From positions 62,001 through 126,000 of the forward strand of contig NZ_CP074127.1 of assembly GCF_018282095.1 (NCBI RefSeq): a stretch of 64,000 bases of DNA. Reading direction: 5' to 3'. Below the pieces are notes generated by a model. The model was not told the origin of the DNA and did no database searches. It saw only the letters and a program-made list of their open reading frames with translations. Of the stretch, positions 36,038-45,419 are shown piece after piece. Origin of the DNA: Pseudovibrio brasiliensis. GTDB taxonomy: Bacteria > Pseudomonadota > Alphaproteobacteria > Rhizobiales > Stappiaceae. A program made the position numbers and the translations under genes. Each line of letters opens with the position of its first letter. Position 1 is the stretch's first letter.

Positions 36038-36949
36038 ATGCAGAAAATGAATTATTTGGGCCTCGATGGCCGCGCCCTGATGATGCTGAAGCTGATCCAT
36101 GAAACCGGGTCAGTGACGCAGGCTGCCCAGATGATGGGTGTAAACCAATCCACCGTCAGTCATGGTTTAGAGCGGGTGCGGGGTCTGTTGGGAGACCCGC
36201 TGTTCGTCAAGGCTGGTCGCAATGTGGTGCCAACAGAGCGTATGGATGCGCTCATGCCCATGGTTGAGGAACTGCTGCAAACACTGGCTCTGATTGGAGA
36301 GCCTTCCAGTTTCGATCCGTCAACCGCAACCAACCGCTTCGTAATCGACTGCCGTGACGAAGACCATAATCTGCTGATCCCCTCTGTCATCAAGCGGTTG
36401 CGCAAAGAAGCACCCAACGTCACACTCCGCTGCCGTCTATCCCATCGTCATGAGGTGGCCTCGCTGGTGGATGGAGAGGCTGACCTGCTGTTCACGCCGC
36501 TGCCTCCCCCGGACTCCCATGAGTTCGTGGCGCAGACGCTGTTTGAGGATGAGTTTGTAGTCTTCTACGACCCCATCACTCGTGATGCGCCAGATACGCT
36601 GGAGAAGTATGTTGCCGCCCCGCACGCCAATATGCTGGTGACGGCTGATGAAGTGACGTTCATTGATCGTGCTTTGGTTGAACTTGGGCACAAGCGGCAA
36701 ACGGTTTACTCCGCCCCCAGCTTCAATGCTCTTGCCGCCACACTGCCGGGCACAGACCTGATCGCTACTATGCCCCGCAAGCTGATCTGCAGCGGTATCA
36801 AATCCGGCCTCGCCTCCTGCAAATGCCCGGTGCCCGTCGTCGACGTCGGTATCAGCGCCATCTGGCACATCCGCAACCGCACCTCCCCCGCCCACAAATG
36901 GTTCCGCGACCTCGTGGTCTCAGAAGCCCAGGCACGGTTTGGGGGGTAG
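36038..36949 (+). CDS. LysR-family regulator next to the flavodoxin gene
   Basis: The winged helix reads MLKLIHETGSVTQAAQMMGV, then NQSTVSHGLERVRGLLGDPLF. I choose ATG 36038 (MQKMNYLGLDG) because the frame upstream, open to 35975, covers the dyad at 36007 and does not look like protein. The product has 303 residues and a typical effector domain. It resembles the LysR type that controls quinone-responsive reductases; this role is inferred from the divergent neighbour. Confidence 0.83.
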   Translation: MQKMNYLGLDGRALMMLKLIHETGSVTQAAQMMGVNQSTVSHGLERVRGLLGDPLFVKAGRNVVPTERMDALMPMVEELLQTLALIGEPSSFDPSTATNRFVIDCRDEDHNLLIPSVIKRLRKEAPNVTLRCRLSHRHEVASLVDGEADLLFTPLPPPDSHEFVAQTLFEDEFVVFYDPITRDAPDTLEKYVAAPHANMLVTADEVTFIDRALVELGHKRQTVYSAPSFNALAATLPGTDLIATMPRKLICSGIKSGLASCKCPVPVVDVGISAIWHIRNRTSPAHKWFRDLVVSEAQARFGG

Positions 36950-37056
36950 TGTTAATTTACACCTATTAATTGAGAAAACTTGCGAGTTCAGCTTGAGGTA
37001 TGTTTTAGATGCTTTCTTCAGCCATGATGATTTTGAGTTAAATTGAAAGTACTCTG

Positions 37057-37665
37057 ATGTTGGTTGGAATGTTAAAAAAGCAATCTATTCTTGGATTATT
37101 ATTATTGGGGGCTTGTACCACGACTAGCGGTGGCCCCAACGAAGTAACGGAAAATACAAAAGCCACTACAGAAATAAGAAAAGAATTGAAAGCTGGCAAA
37201 GGCATAGTGTTTACAGATTTGCATTATGGTACGCGTCGCTGCAGGGTGCCTAGCTTGTTTTTCCAAAGTAAAAGTAAAAACACAGTTTATAAGTTCAGAG
37301 ATGGAGAGGCGGTTGTATTTAAGAGTTTACTATCTGGGGCAGGATACAAAGCGCTTCCACCTGGAGAATATTGGATTAGTAATGTAATTTGTGAAGGCCA
37401 ATACTCGGTGAATTTTGGCGGTTTTCTTTCTGGTGGATACATACCGGGGTCATCAAAGCAGCTTTCGCAACGTGCGCCAAGCTTTACAGTTAGAGCAAAT
37501 GAGATCAGTCATATCGGAACTATTCAGATCGTAACTCGTGAGAAGGGCGGATATTTCTCCGACGAAAAAGTAACGGTGGAACTAGTGCCTACAAAAAAAT
37601 ATGCGATTAAACAGATGAAAACGAAGCTTCCGTCTCTTGTAGCAAATATGACTTTTAATCAGTAA
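37057..37665 (+). CDS. hypothetical lipoprotein, A+T-rich
   Basis: The 202-residue protein has a lipoprotein signal with lipobox LLGAC (Cys near residue 20), so it should be lipid-anchored. No family is recognised. The mature part has two Cys (RRCRVP, VICEGQY) and a Gly-rich strand (FGGFLSGGYIPG), and looks like a compact beta domain. ATG 37069 is an alternative start. Base composition is clearly lower in G+C than that of neighbouring genes, which suggests acquisition by transfer. A strong hairpin terminator follows. Confidence 0.6.
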   Translation: MLVGMLKKQSILGLLLLGACTTTSGGPNEVTENTKATTEIRKELKAGKGIVFTDLHYGTRRCRVPSLFFQSKSKNTVYKFRDGEAVVFKSLLSGAGYKALPPGEYWISNVICEGQYSVNFGGFLSGGYIPGSSKQLSQRAPSFTVRANEISHIGTIQIVTREKGGYFSDEKVTVELVPTKKYAIKQMKTKLPSLVANMTFNQ

Positions 37666-37681
37666 GCTATAAGTATGATCG

Positions 37682-37713
37682 GCAAAAGCCTCGGTAAATA
37701 CCGAGGCTTTTGC
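37682..37713. terminator. bidirectional terminator
   Basis: The perfect 15-bp stem GCAAAAGCCTCGGTA/TACCGAGGCTTTTGC has a 2-base loop. It lies 17 bases after the lipoprotein stop and 20 bases beyond the AraC remnant, so it serves both. Confidence 0.85.
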
Positions 37714-37732
37714 TTAAAAAATTACAGGGTTC

Positions 37733-38250
37733 TTACTCTCTCCCACCATTCCTCCGAAATGTTCCCGGTCCTATACCAAAGCGTTTTTTGAAGAGTTTGG
37801 AGAAGGAGGGGAGGGAGTTGTAGCCGCAGCGGGTGGCGATTTCTTCGCTGCTGAGGTTGGTGTCTGTCAGCAGGCTGCGGGCGCGTATCAAGCGCCAGTC
37901 GCGAACGTATTCCATGGGCGGCTTGCCAACGTGGCGGATGAAGTGGCGGGCGAAGCTGGCCCGAGACATGCCCGCGATCTCTGCCAGGTCTGTGACTTGC
38001 CAATTCTGCTCCGGCGCACGGTGGATCTCTGTGATGGCGCGGGACAGGGACTTATCTCCCAAGGCTGCGATGAACCCAACCTGTGCATCTTCGCTGGGGT
38101 GAGCGCTGAGTGTTCGCGTGCTTTGGATGACGATGGTCTCAATCAACCGGTTCAGAATCGCGTTGGACCCTTGTCCGTTGAAGGTGGCTTCCAGTGCAAC
38201 GAGTTTGAGCGTTGCAGCCAGCCACGGTTCAGATCCCAGATCCTGCTGGC
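37733..38250 (-). pseudogene. 5'-truncated AraC-family regulator
   Basis: The C-terminal DNA-binding domain is intact, with two helix-turn-helix segments (DLAEIAGMSRASFARHFIR and SSEEIATRCGYNSLPSFSKLF). Upstream the same frame continues through the end of an AraC cupin-type domain (SEPWLAATLKLVALE) to about 38250. It then enters sequence that codes on the other strand for a DUF488 protein. No ATG or GTG start exists in the frame, which is closed by TAA at about 38390. About the first half of a normal 300-residue regulator is missing. A TTG at 38146 could at best give a 137-residue DNA-binding fragment. Confidence 0.7.
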
Positions 38251-38488
38251 GCCGGATCAGGATATGTTCAAGGCCTTCAAAAAGGAGAAGGGCGATTGGA
38301 CCATCTTTAAGGACCGGTTCATGGGCCAGCTTTCTCAGCGCAAAGTGGAGAGCAAATTTAAGGCAGACATGTTCGATGACGCCTGCCTCTTATGCTCTGA
38401 AAACCTCCCCCACGAATGCCACCGCTCCCTCGTCGCCGACTACCTCAACAGCCGCTGGGGCGGAACACTGCAGGTGAAGCATTTGTGA
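38235..38488 (+). pseudogene. 5'-truncated DUF488 gene
   Basis: The plus-strand frame from about 38235 to the stop at 38488 codes for the C-terminal half of a DUF488 protein: LAPDQDMFKAFKKEKGDW, then DACLLCSENLPHECHRSLVA and DYLNSRW. The N-terminal half is absent. Upstream the frame reads antisense AraC sequence. This remnant and the AraC remnant are joined head to head. Confidence 0.7.
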
Positions 38489-38611
38489 AGTAAGGAATGT
38501 GAGCTGATTTGAGATTCTACTTATGCAGTTGTTGACGCCGTGAAATGAGAACCGATTTCCTTGCATTGTAAACGATGAAGAAAATTTATCCAAAACTCCA
38601 AAAATAAAACT

Positions 38612-38626
38612 TGATTATACAACTCA
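38612..38626 (+). promoter_or_regulatory. RirA iron-responsive (IRO-type) box
   Basis: TGA-N9-TCA (TGATTATACAACTCA) lies 61 bases upstream of the TonB receptor start. It matches the minimal IRO-box pattern of alphaproteobacterial RirA. The pattern has low information content, so position is the main support. Confidence 0.35.
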
Positions 38627-38687
38627 TGTTTTATAGTTAGAGGGCAGCCGCAAGCCAATATCTCTTTCTATAAACATCGGTAAAATA

Positions 38688-40907
38688 ATGAAGTTCTCTC
38701 CTAAGATGGAGCAGGCTTGCAGCACCTTTGTGCTTGTTGCCTGCACCCTCTCTCTATCTGTGCATTCTGCTCAAGCTCAATCCAGCAAAGCAAAAGACAG
38801 TGAAGATGCAGAAGTGCTGGACCCGATTGTGGTGACGGGTTCCGCGGACAACAAAGACACGATTGCTAAGTCTGAAATCAGCAGTGACCTTATTGATCGC
38901 ACGCAGTCTGCTACGATCCCCGGTTTGCTTTCCAGCCTTCCCGGCATTGAGTTGATTGGTAACAGTCGTGTGCAGGGACAGTCGATCAACATAATGGGTT
39001 TTGGTGACTCTGAAGACATCGAAATCACTATTGATGGTGCGCAGAAGTCCTTTGAAAAATACCAGCAGGGTTCCGTCTTCATTGACCCTGAACTACTGAA
39101 GGTCATTGATATCACCAAAGGTACCTTTTCTCCGGAAAAGTATGGTGCGTTTGGTGGTTCAGTTGAAATGACCACAAAAAGTGCGTCGGATATGCTGCGC
39201 GATGGTCAGTCTTATGGTGCCTTTGCTAAAGTCGGTTTTGCTTCCAATGGCAACGAACTGGTGAAATCTGCAGCAACCTATGCACGTTCTGAAGAGCAGG
39301 GGTTTGAGGTTCTGATCGCAGGCACTCATCGTTCCAACGATGATTACTCTGTCGCTGGTAATGATGAAGAACTCGCGCTTTCTGCAGGCAACTTGTTGAC
39401 CGGGCACTTCAAGGCAAGTCTGGAGCGGGAAGATCATTTCTTCGAGTTGAGCGGAATCCATTCTTACAGTGATGATTATAAACCCTGGGCTGCTCGACGT
39501 GGTTTGATCACAGTATCGGACTGGTCTCTGAACAAGTACGGATCTTTTGATGAGTACCTGAAAACGCAGGCCGTTGATCGTGAAATGAAAGACACGTCAA
39601 TCAGTGGGACCTACGAGTACAATCCTGATAGTGAACTGATTGATCTGGAGTTTGAGGCGTCATACTCCAAAACCGCACAGCACGACACACGCCGCGTCCC
39701 GGTTACAGATCCGGACTACAGTGCTGGCCTTTATGTTGGCGGTGACGACAGCACGTTGGATTACTCCATCTACAAGCTGGATCTTAAAAATACTTCAGTT
39801 TTCAACTGGGGTGATTTTGAAAACACATTGAAATACGGTGTTCAGCTGCGTCATGAAATTCGTGACAGCATGGCTTTCAAGAAGAGCTATGTTGGCCGAC
39901 CTGAATACAATGATGGCCGACTACAGCCCTATAACATCCCGAGTGGGACGCAGACAATTTGGTCTGCCTGGGGGGAATACACGCTCGGTTATGGTGCGCT
40001 CGAACTAACACCAGGCTTGCGCTACGACTACATTCACTCAAAGGGTGAAGCCAATCTGGCATCGAAATATAACAACCCGGCGATGAACCACGATTACGGC
40101 ACTGTAGAGCGTTTCGGGTTCTCTCCAAGCATAAGTGCAGTTTACTCTCTCACGCCTAACATCAAACTCTTCGGGGACTATGCTTACAAGCTGCGCGCGC
40201 CGCTGATTGATGAGTTTTACGATGTTGGCAGCACCCGCGCCACAGCAACACAGCTGCAAAATGAGCGTGTTTCCGCCAAGCGTATCGGCGTAGCTTCCAC
40301 CTTCAAAGATGTTTTGATCGAAAACGATACGGTTAAGGCGCGTGTGGCAGTTTACCGAAACGATGTCTCCGATAACATCTACCGTCTCCTGAGTGAAAAC
40401 TCGAAAAAATATGATGATCCGGTTCCAACCTATGGCAACCTCGCGGGTTACTATACTCAGGGTTTTGAGGCGGAGCTTTATTACGATAGCGAACGTTTCT
40501 TCGGCAGCATTGCTTTCTCCAGAATGCAGGGCAAGCATGATGGAACTCTGAAGGACGTTGATGCCTCATCTGATCAGTATGTGTCTGAAGTCGCACCTAC
40601 CAAGCTGGTCCTCAGCCTTGGTTACAAAGTGCCAGAAGCGGATATTGCGTTTGGTTGGAAAGGTCGTTTCGTCGATGAGCAGGTTAAAGTGCCCGACAAT
40701 TACACCAGCCTTTACAGTCCGAGTAAGGGCTATGCCGTCCACGATGTGTTCCTTACATGGACACCGCAGGAAGGTCGGTTCGCAGGGCTGGAAGCCCGGG
40801 CATCTATTGAGAACCTGTTCAACAAAAACTACCGGCCTTATTTCGCTGACGGGGCTGCGCCAGATAAAGGCATAAACTTCAAAAGCTCGGTGAGCTACAA
40901 GTTCTAA
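38688..40907 (+). CDS. TonB-dependent outer-membrane receptor
   Basis: The 739-residue protein has a signal peptide ending near SAQA-30. A TonB box region (DPIVVTG, about 45-51) follows, then the plug domain (IPGLLSSLPGIELIG, IEITIDGAQKSFEKYQQG, GAFGGSVEMTTKSA) and a 22-strand-type barrel ending in VSYKF. It imports an iron chelate or heme; several features resemble the hemoglobin/heme receptor group, but no ligand residues are diagnostic. No ABC importer or heme gene is adjacent. An IRO-like box precedes it and a terminator follows. Confidence 0.9.
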   Translation: MKFSPKMEQACSTFVLVACTLSLSVHSAQAQSSKAKDSEDAEVLDPIVVTGSADNKDTIAKSEISSDLIDRTQSATIPGLLSSLPGIELIGNSRVQGQSINIMGFGDSEDIEITIDGAQKSFEKYQQGSVFIDPELLKVIDITKGTFSPEKYGAFGGSVEMTTKSASDMLRDGQSYGAFAKVGFASNGNELVKSAATYARSEEQGFEVLIAGTHRSNDDYSVAGNDEELALSAGNLLTGHFKASLEREDHFFELSGIHSYSDDYKPWAARRGLITVSDWSLNKYGSFDEYLKTQAVDREMKDTSISGTYEYNPDSELIDLEFEASYSKTAQHDTRRVPVTDPDYSAGLYVGGDDSTLDYSIYKLDLKNTSVFNWGDFENTLKYGVQLRHEIRDSMAFKKSYVGRPEYNDGRLQPYNIPSGTQTIWSAWGEYTLGYGALELTPGLRYDYIHSKGEANLASKYNNPAMNHDYGTVERFGFSPSISAVYSLTPNIKLFGDYAYKLRAPLIDEFYDVGSTRATATQLQNERVSAKRIGVASTFKDVLIENDTVKARVAVYRNDVSDNIYRLLSENSKKYDDPVPTYGNLAGYYTQGFEAELYYDSERFFGSIAFSRMQGKHDGTLKDVDASSDQYVSEVAPTKLVLSLGYKVPEADIAFGWKGRFVDEQVKVPDNYTSLYSPSKGYAVHDVFLTWTPQEGRFAGLEARASIENLFNKNYRPYFADGAAPDKGINFKSSVSYKF

Positions 40908-40915
40908 TCATTTGG

Positions 40916-40944
40916 AAAGCGGAGGTGTTGGGCCTCCGCTTTTT
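40916..40944 (+). terminator. terminator of the TonB receptor gene
   Basis: The stem AAAGCGGAGG/CCTCCGCTTT has a 7-base loop followed by TT. It starts 9 bases after the stop codon. Confidence 0.85.
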
Positions 40945-40953
40945 CGTTCGGGA

Positions 40954-42549
40954 CTATACCCCCACTGTCTCCCCCAACACCACCTCTCGCGTCACACCAA
41001 TGTTCTCCAGAAACGTTGCATCGTGGCTGATGACGAGGAGGGCGCCGTTGTAGGTGGTGAGGGCGGATTCTATGGCTTCAATGGCGGTGAGGTCGAGGTG
41101 GTTGGTTGGTTCGTCCAGGATGAGCAGTTTGGGTGGTTGGGCGGCGCCCAGAACGCAGGCGAGGCCAGCGCGGAGCATCATGCCGCCGCTGAGGGTTTTG
41201 ACCTGCTGTGTTGAGGCCTTCCCACGGAAGAGAAAGCGGGCGAGGATGGCGCGGCAGGTGTTTTCATCCTGCTCCGGGTTCAACAGCCGGAAGTTCTCCA
41301 GCACTGAGAGTTCCGGGTCCAATAGACTGACGTGTTGGTCCAGCACGCGGGCTGAGGGATCGAGCTGGCAGGTGCCGGAGAAGGGCGGTAGGTTACCGAC
41401 CAGTGTTTTCAGTAGGGTGGTTTTGCCGGAGCCATTGGCGCCTTTGATGGCGACCCGTTCTGGGCCTGTGATGACCATCGAAAAGTCTCGCAGCAGTGGC
41501 CGGTCAGCAGTGTAACCGATGCTCAGACCTTCAGCTGTCAGCACTCGCTGGCCATTGGCAATGCCGCAGGAGGCGATAGAAATGCTGAGGGGTTCCAAAA
41601 CCTCAATCTTTTCCCGGGCAGCTTTGGATTGTTGCTCAGCGTCCTCCCGCAACCGGGTTGCCAGAACGGAGTTTTCGCCGAGTGTGTTTTCCGCCTTGTT
41701 GCGCATGGCATTGAGGAGGATTTTGGGCTGGTCGCGTTTCGCACGGGCACGGTGGCCAGTGCCATCCTTGCGGGCTTTGCGTTCCGCCACACTCTGGATC
41801 TTGCGGTTCAGCTCTCCGATGCGCTTTTCAGCGGAAGCCAGATCCTGCTCAGCAGCTGCCAGTTCAAGCGCTTTTTGTGCCTTGTAGAAGCTGTAGTTGC
41901 CTCCAAAAACGGAAGCTCCCAACGTGGTCAACTCCACGATGCAATCCATCTGCTCCAGCAAGGCGCGGTCGTGGCTGACAATGATCGCTCCTTTACGCCA
42001 CTTGGCAAGAAAAGCCCCAAGAGCCTCCCGTCCATCCGCATCCAGATTGTTGGTGGGTTCATCAAGCAGCAGAAAGTCCGCGTCGTGAAATTGGAGGGCT
42101 GCCAAGCGGCAACGGGTGATTTGACCACCGGAAAGGGCTGCAAGGGGATGGTCTGCTGCGATTTCCAATCCCATTGAGGCAAGGGCAGTTTCCACCCGGC
42201 TTTCCAGCGTCCAGTCAGCGTGTGCCAGCTCTTCCATACTAGCCGTGCCCGCTTCTGCCTTTTGCAGAATGTGCAGAGAATCGGTGATGCCAAACAGATC
42301 GGCCACTGTTTCCTGCGGTCCGTTTTGCAGCTGCTGCTTCAGCAGGCCTATGGAACCGTTGATGGAAATGGAGCCAGAAGCAGGCGTAAGCGCACCGCTG
42401 ATAAGGTTCAGCAGTGTTGTTTTGCCCGTGCCATTGCGACCGATCAGGCCGGTGCGGAGCGGAGCAAACTGAAGGTTGAGGTCAGAAAAAAGGGTTGTGC
42501 CGTCAGGAAGCGTCCAGGACACGTGGTTGAGGGAGATAGACAAAGGCAT
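40954..42549 (-). CDS. ABC-F family ATPase
   Basis: The 531-residue soluble protein has two ABC domains and no membrane segments. Walker A sites are GRNGTGKTT (37-45) and KGANGSGKTT in the second half. Signatures LSGGQITRC and LSGGMMLRA and Walker B sequences ending LLDEPTNNLD and ILDEPTNHLD are seen. A charged linker with a KARKDGTGHRARAKRDQPK segment separates the domains. ABC-F proteins act on the ribosome, and some confer antibiotic protection. The specific role here is unknown. The stop is 10 bases from the receptor terminator. Confidence 0.88.
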   Translation of the reverse strand: MPLSISLNHVSWTLPDGTTLFSDLNLQFAPLRTGLIGRNGTGKTTLLNLISGALTPASGSISINGSIGLLKQQLQNGPQETVADLFGITDSLHILQKAEAGTASMEELAHADWTLESRVETALASMGLEIAADHPLAALSGGQITRCRLAALQFHDADFLLLDEPTNNLDADGREALGAFLAKWRKGAIIVSHDRALLEQMDCIVELTTLGASVFGGNYSFYKAQKALELAAAEQDLASAEKRIGELNRKIQSVAERKARKDGTGHRARAKRDQPKILLNAMRNKAENTLGENSVLATRLREDAEQQSKAAREKIEVLEPLSISIASCGIANGQRVLTAEGLSIGYTADRPLLRDFSMVITGPERVAIKGANGSGKTTLLKTLVGNLPPFSGTCQLDPSARVLDQHVSLLDPELSVLENFRLLNPEQDENTCRAILARFLFRGKASTQQVKTLSGGMMLRAGLACVLGAAQPPKLLILDEPTNHLDLTAIEAIESALTTYNGALLVISHDATFLENIGVTREVVLGETVGV

Positions 42550-42686
42550 GGTGATGAACTTTCACAGAAACAGAGCAGGTCGAATGGATTGTCCTGTTCT
42601 TGTTCATCGCTTTATCTCCTCACGTCTTGAATGCCGCTGAGACTATGCGGTTTGCACGGGAAGTCAAGACACATGCCGTGTTGCCC

Positions 42687-43901
42687 CTATCCACCCACAT
42701 CCTGTGTTGCCTGCGTACCACGGCGTTGCAGGCTGAGGGCAAGCAGCAGGAGGAGGGAGATGAGGAGGACCATGGTGCCGGGGATGGCAGAGGCGGTGGA
42801 GAGGGTGAAGGTGGAAATCAAAGCGCCGGTCATCAAGCTGCCAAGAGGTGCGCCGCCTTCATCCCCCAGATACATGACGCTGAGCACACGGGATTTGTGG
42901 GTGGAAGGCGCCTGCTCCTGCAAAATGGTGCGGCTCATGTTGAGGCAGATGCCGCCGCCAATGCCCCAAAAGAAGATGCTGGCGAGGAAGGCCCAGTAGG
43001 GTGGAGCGGCAGCCCAGAAAAGTAAGGCAAACCCGCCAAAGCTGTAGCCCACAATGAGCAGAGGCACCGGGTTTCGGATGGCTCCCACTCTTAATAGCAA
43101 ACCGCTGGAGCAGGCTCCGCCAATCATGAAAGTGGCGAAGGCCAGCGCAAAGTCGAACCCTGTCGCCTGATAGGTATCCCGCAGGATGAGCGGCACCAGC
43201 ACGGCATAGGGGCCACCCAGAATAAGACCCGCTGAGCTCATCAGAAGCACCGGTAATCTTAGTGTCTTGGAAGAGAGCACCAATCCGATCCCCTCCCGAA
43301 TTTCACGAAAGATGCTGGGCCTGTCTGTTTTCGGTAAGGTTGGGGTGTCCGGCAAGCGCAGACTGGTGATGATGCCAGTGAGAAAGAGCAGGCCAGAAAT
43401 GGTGAGTAATGGGGCAAGGCCGATCCATTCCACGGTGCTGGCCAGAGCAAACCCTGCAAGCGTAACGAGATAGAGCATGCCGACGGAAAGGGTCACGCTG
43501 CGCCCGATGTTGTGGGAGGAGATGTGATTGAGCATGCCGTCCAGCGTCGGCTGGATGAAGGCCAGCATACTGCCGGAGATCAGGGCAAAGAGGATCAGCT
43601 GTTCAAACCCACTCCAGCCAAAGTGCAGCAGCACAAACAACCCAAATACCGGCAGAGCATTCGCTACGTGCAGCAGAACCAACAGTCTGCGCTTGTTCAG
43701 GCGATCAGCAGCAGCGCCAGCAAACAGCAGCACAAACAGATTGGGTAGCATGGAAGCTGTCATCGCATAGCTGACCCGCCCCGGACTTTCAGCAAGATAG
43801 ACAGTGACGAGATAAGGAAACAGCACGCCCAGCATGGCACGGGGAAACTGAAAGCTGGTGAGGCTGATCTGATAAAGCAAAATAGCGCGTGAAAAAGGCA
43901 T
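42687..43901 (-). CDS. MFS transporter, MDR-like
   Basis: The 404-residue protein has 12 predicted helices and a motif-A-like loop AGAAADRLNKRRLLVL between helices 2 and 3. It resembles drug exporters of the enterobactin/macrolide exporter type by layout only. The gene lies upstream of the ABC-F gene on the same strand with a 137-base gap. Its 5' flank carries the left copy of the 29-bp direct repeat that bounds the glycosyltransferase islet. Confidence 0.82.
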   Translation of the reverse strand: MPFSRAILLYQISLTSFQFPRAMLGVLFPYLVTVYLAESPGRVSYAMTASMLPNLFVLLFAGAAADRLNKRRLLVLLHVANALPVFGLFVLLHFGWSGFEQLILFALISGSMLAFIQPTLDGMLNHISSHNIGRSVTLSVGMLYLVTLAGFALASTVEWIGLAPLLTISGLLFLTGIITSLRLPDTPTLPKTDRPSIFREIREGIGLVLSSKTLRLPVLLMSSAGLILGGPYAVLVPLILRDTYQATGFDFALAFATFMIGGACSSGLLLRVGAIRNPVPLLIVGYSFGGFALLFWAAAPPYWAFLASIFFWGIGGGICLNMSRTILQEQAPSTHKSRVLSVMYLGDEGGAPLGSLMTGALISTFTLSTASAIPGTMVLLISLLLLLALSLQRRGTQATQDVGG

Positions 43902-43975
43902 CGATAAAATCTCTGAAGCAATCTTCGAAGACTATCGGCAGATCTGCTCTCTGTCTGCAAAACCCAGCTTTTCAG

Positions 43976-44004
43976 CGAAATAAAGCAAGCCTGTTGCCCA
44001 TGCG
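43976..44004. repeat. left 29-bp direct repeat of the glycosyltransferase islet
   Basis: It begins CGAAATAAAGCAAGC and ends TTGCCCATGCG, and is identical over 29 bases to 46649-46677, in the same orientation. It lies 75 bases upstream of the MFS start. Together the copies bracket 44005-46648. Confidence 0.9.
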
Positions 44005-44207
44005 CTACGATAATTTGCACTAAGAATAGTGAGTTCTAACTTGCCTAGCGGTTTAGATAGACTCGCGGACAATGTTAATCATATTGCAAGGGATGAAAAT
44101 ACCGTATAGACGAAATCAGAGTTCTGATGGGAACGTTTAAGTGGCCTCTTACGATGTCAGTTATGATAGTTGATTGTGCTGCGATTAGATCTTGCTAAGG
44201 TTATCAC

Positions 44208-45356
44208 TTGTCGATGCGTATCTTGCTTCTTACAGGAGGCTTTGGAGTAACCTCTGAAACCTTTATATACGACAGAGCTTTCACTTGGGTGAAACAAGGC
44301 CATGAAGTCCGGGTAGTTACTTTGAAGCGGCTTCAGCCGGATCAATTTCCATTCGATGATGTTGTTGAACTGCGTCGGCCTAATCTTCTGGAAAAAATGC
44401 AGGAAAAATTGCAACGCCACTTGGGAATGGCTGATGTTGTTAAGTATGCAAAAGTGTATCGTCGACAAGTTGAGCGCGAAATAAAGCAGTTCCAGCCTAA
44501 TAAAGTTCATGCAGAATTTGGGAACATTGGTGCTCTGGCAACACCATTGTGCAAACGGTTAAATGTCCCACTAAGTGTCTTTATGCATGCTTTTGATATC
44601 ACAGAACTCCCTCGGAAGGATCTACGTTGGAGAGACGCATATCAAAAAATGTTTACAACAGCAGAAGTGGTACACACTCCTTCTCAGTTTATGCGGCAAA
44701 AAGTAGTTGATTTAGGAGCTCCAGAAGATCTCGTTAAAGTAACTCATAATGGAATTGATGTTTCAAAATGGCGTTATACTGATCCTTCTCAACGTTTTGA
44801 CGGTGAGAATGTGCATTTCTTGTTTGTCGGAAGGCTTGTTGAGAAAAAAGGGCCGCTTCAGTTACTCGAAGCTTTCAAAAAATGCAGGGAAGAGCTACCG
44901 CCCTCAATCACTCCTCATTTGACAGTTTGCGGCTCTGGACCTTTGGAGCAGAGGTTAAAAGAAGAGATTAACGCTTCAAACCTCTCCACTGCGGTGCAGC
45001 TCATGGGAAGTTGTAGTCATGATGAAGTAAAACGTTATATGTCTCAGGCACATATATTGGTTCAGCATAGTATTACGACTGCTAATGGAGATATGGAAGG
45101 GCTTCCTGTTTCTCTTACTGAAGCTGCAGCTTGCGGGCTACCAATTGTTTCTACAGTTCACAGTGGTATCCCAGAAATTGTAAGGCACAATGTAAACGGC
45201 TTTCTTACAGATGAGAAAGATATAGATACTTTTAGTCAATACATGGCTCTTCTTGCACGTGAACCATTAAAATGGCAGAAAATGGGTTTGGCTGGGCGGC
45301 AATTGGTAGAAGATGACTTTAATATCAGTAAAATACCAACAATCATTAGAAAATGA
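44208..45356 (+). CDS. GT4-type glycosyltransferase
   Basis: The 382-residue GT-B protein has an N-terminal GGFGVTSETFI loop and HAFDITE. The C-terminal nucleotide-sugar domain has FVGRLVEKKGPLQLLEAF, VCGSGPLEQRL and the E-x7-E motif region GLPVSLTEAAACGLPIVST. It transfers a sugar from an activated donor, probably onto a surface polysaccharide. TTG 44208 has AAGG 7 bases ahead; ATG 44214 is the alternative start. The gene is A+T-rich compared with the surroundings and lies within a direct-repeat-bounded islet, convergent with a sialyltransferase-like gene. Confidence 0.85.
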   Translation: MSMRILLLTGGFGVTSETFIYDRAFTWVKQGHEVRVVTLKRLQPDQFPFDDVVELRRPNLLEKMQEKLQRHLGMADVVKYAKVYRRQVEREIKQFQPNKVHAEFGNIGALATPLCKRLNVPLSVFMHAFDITELPRKDLRWRDAYQKMFTTAEVVHTPSQFMRQKVVDLGAPEDLVKVTHNGIDVSKWRYTDPSQRFDGENVHFLFVGRLVEKKGPLQLLEAFKKCREELPPSITPHLTVCGSGPLEQRLKEEINASNLSTAVQLMGSCSHDEVKRYMSQAHILVQHSITTANGDMEGLPVSLTEAAACGLPIVSTVHSGIPEIVRHNVNGFLTDEKDIDTFSQYMALLAREPLKWQKMGLAGRQLVEDDFNISKIPTIIRK

Positions 45357-45419
45357 TGATGTTTTGAGGTTGGATTTATTGCAGCTCTGAACTTCTTGAG
45401 GAATATTGACGTTCTTTGA

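Noticed and set aside
40954-40964. Third copy of GGGGGTATAG
   Set aside because: Here it is the last codons and stop of the ABC-F gene, so the match with the intergenic copies is probably chance.
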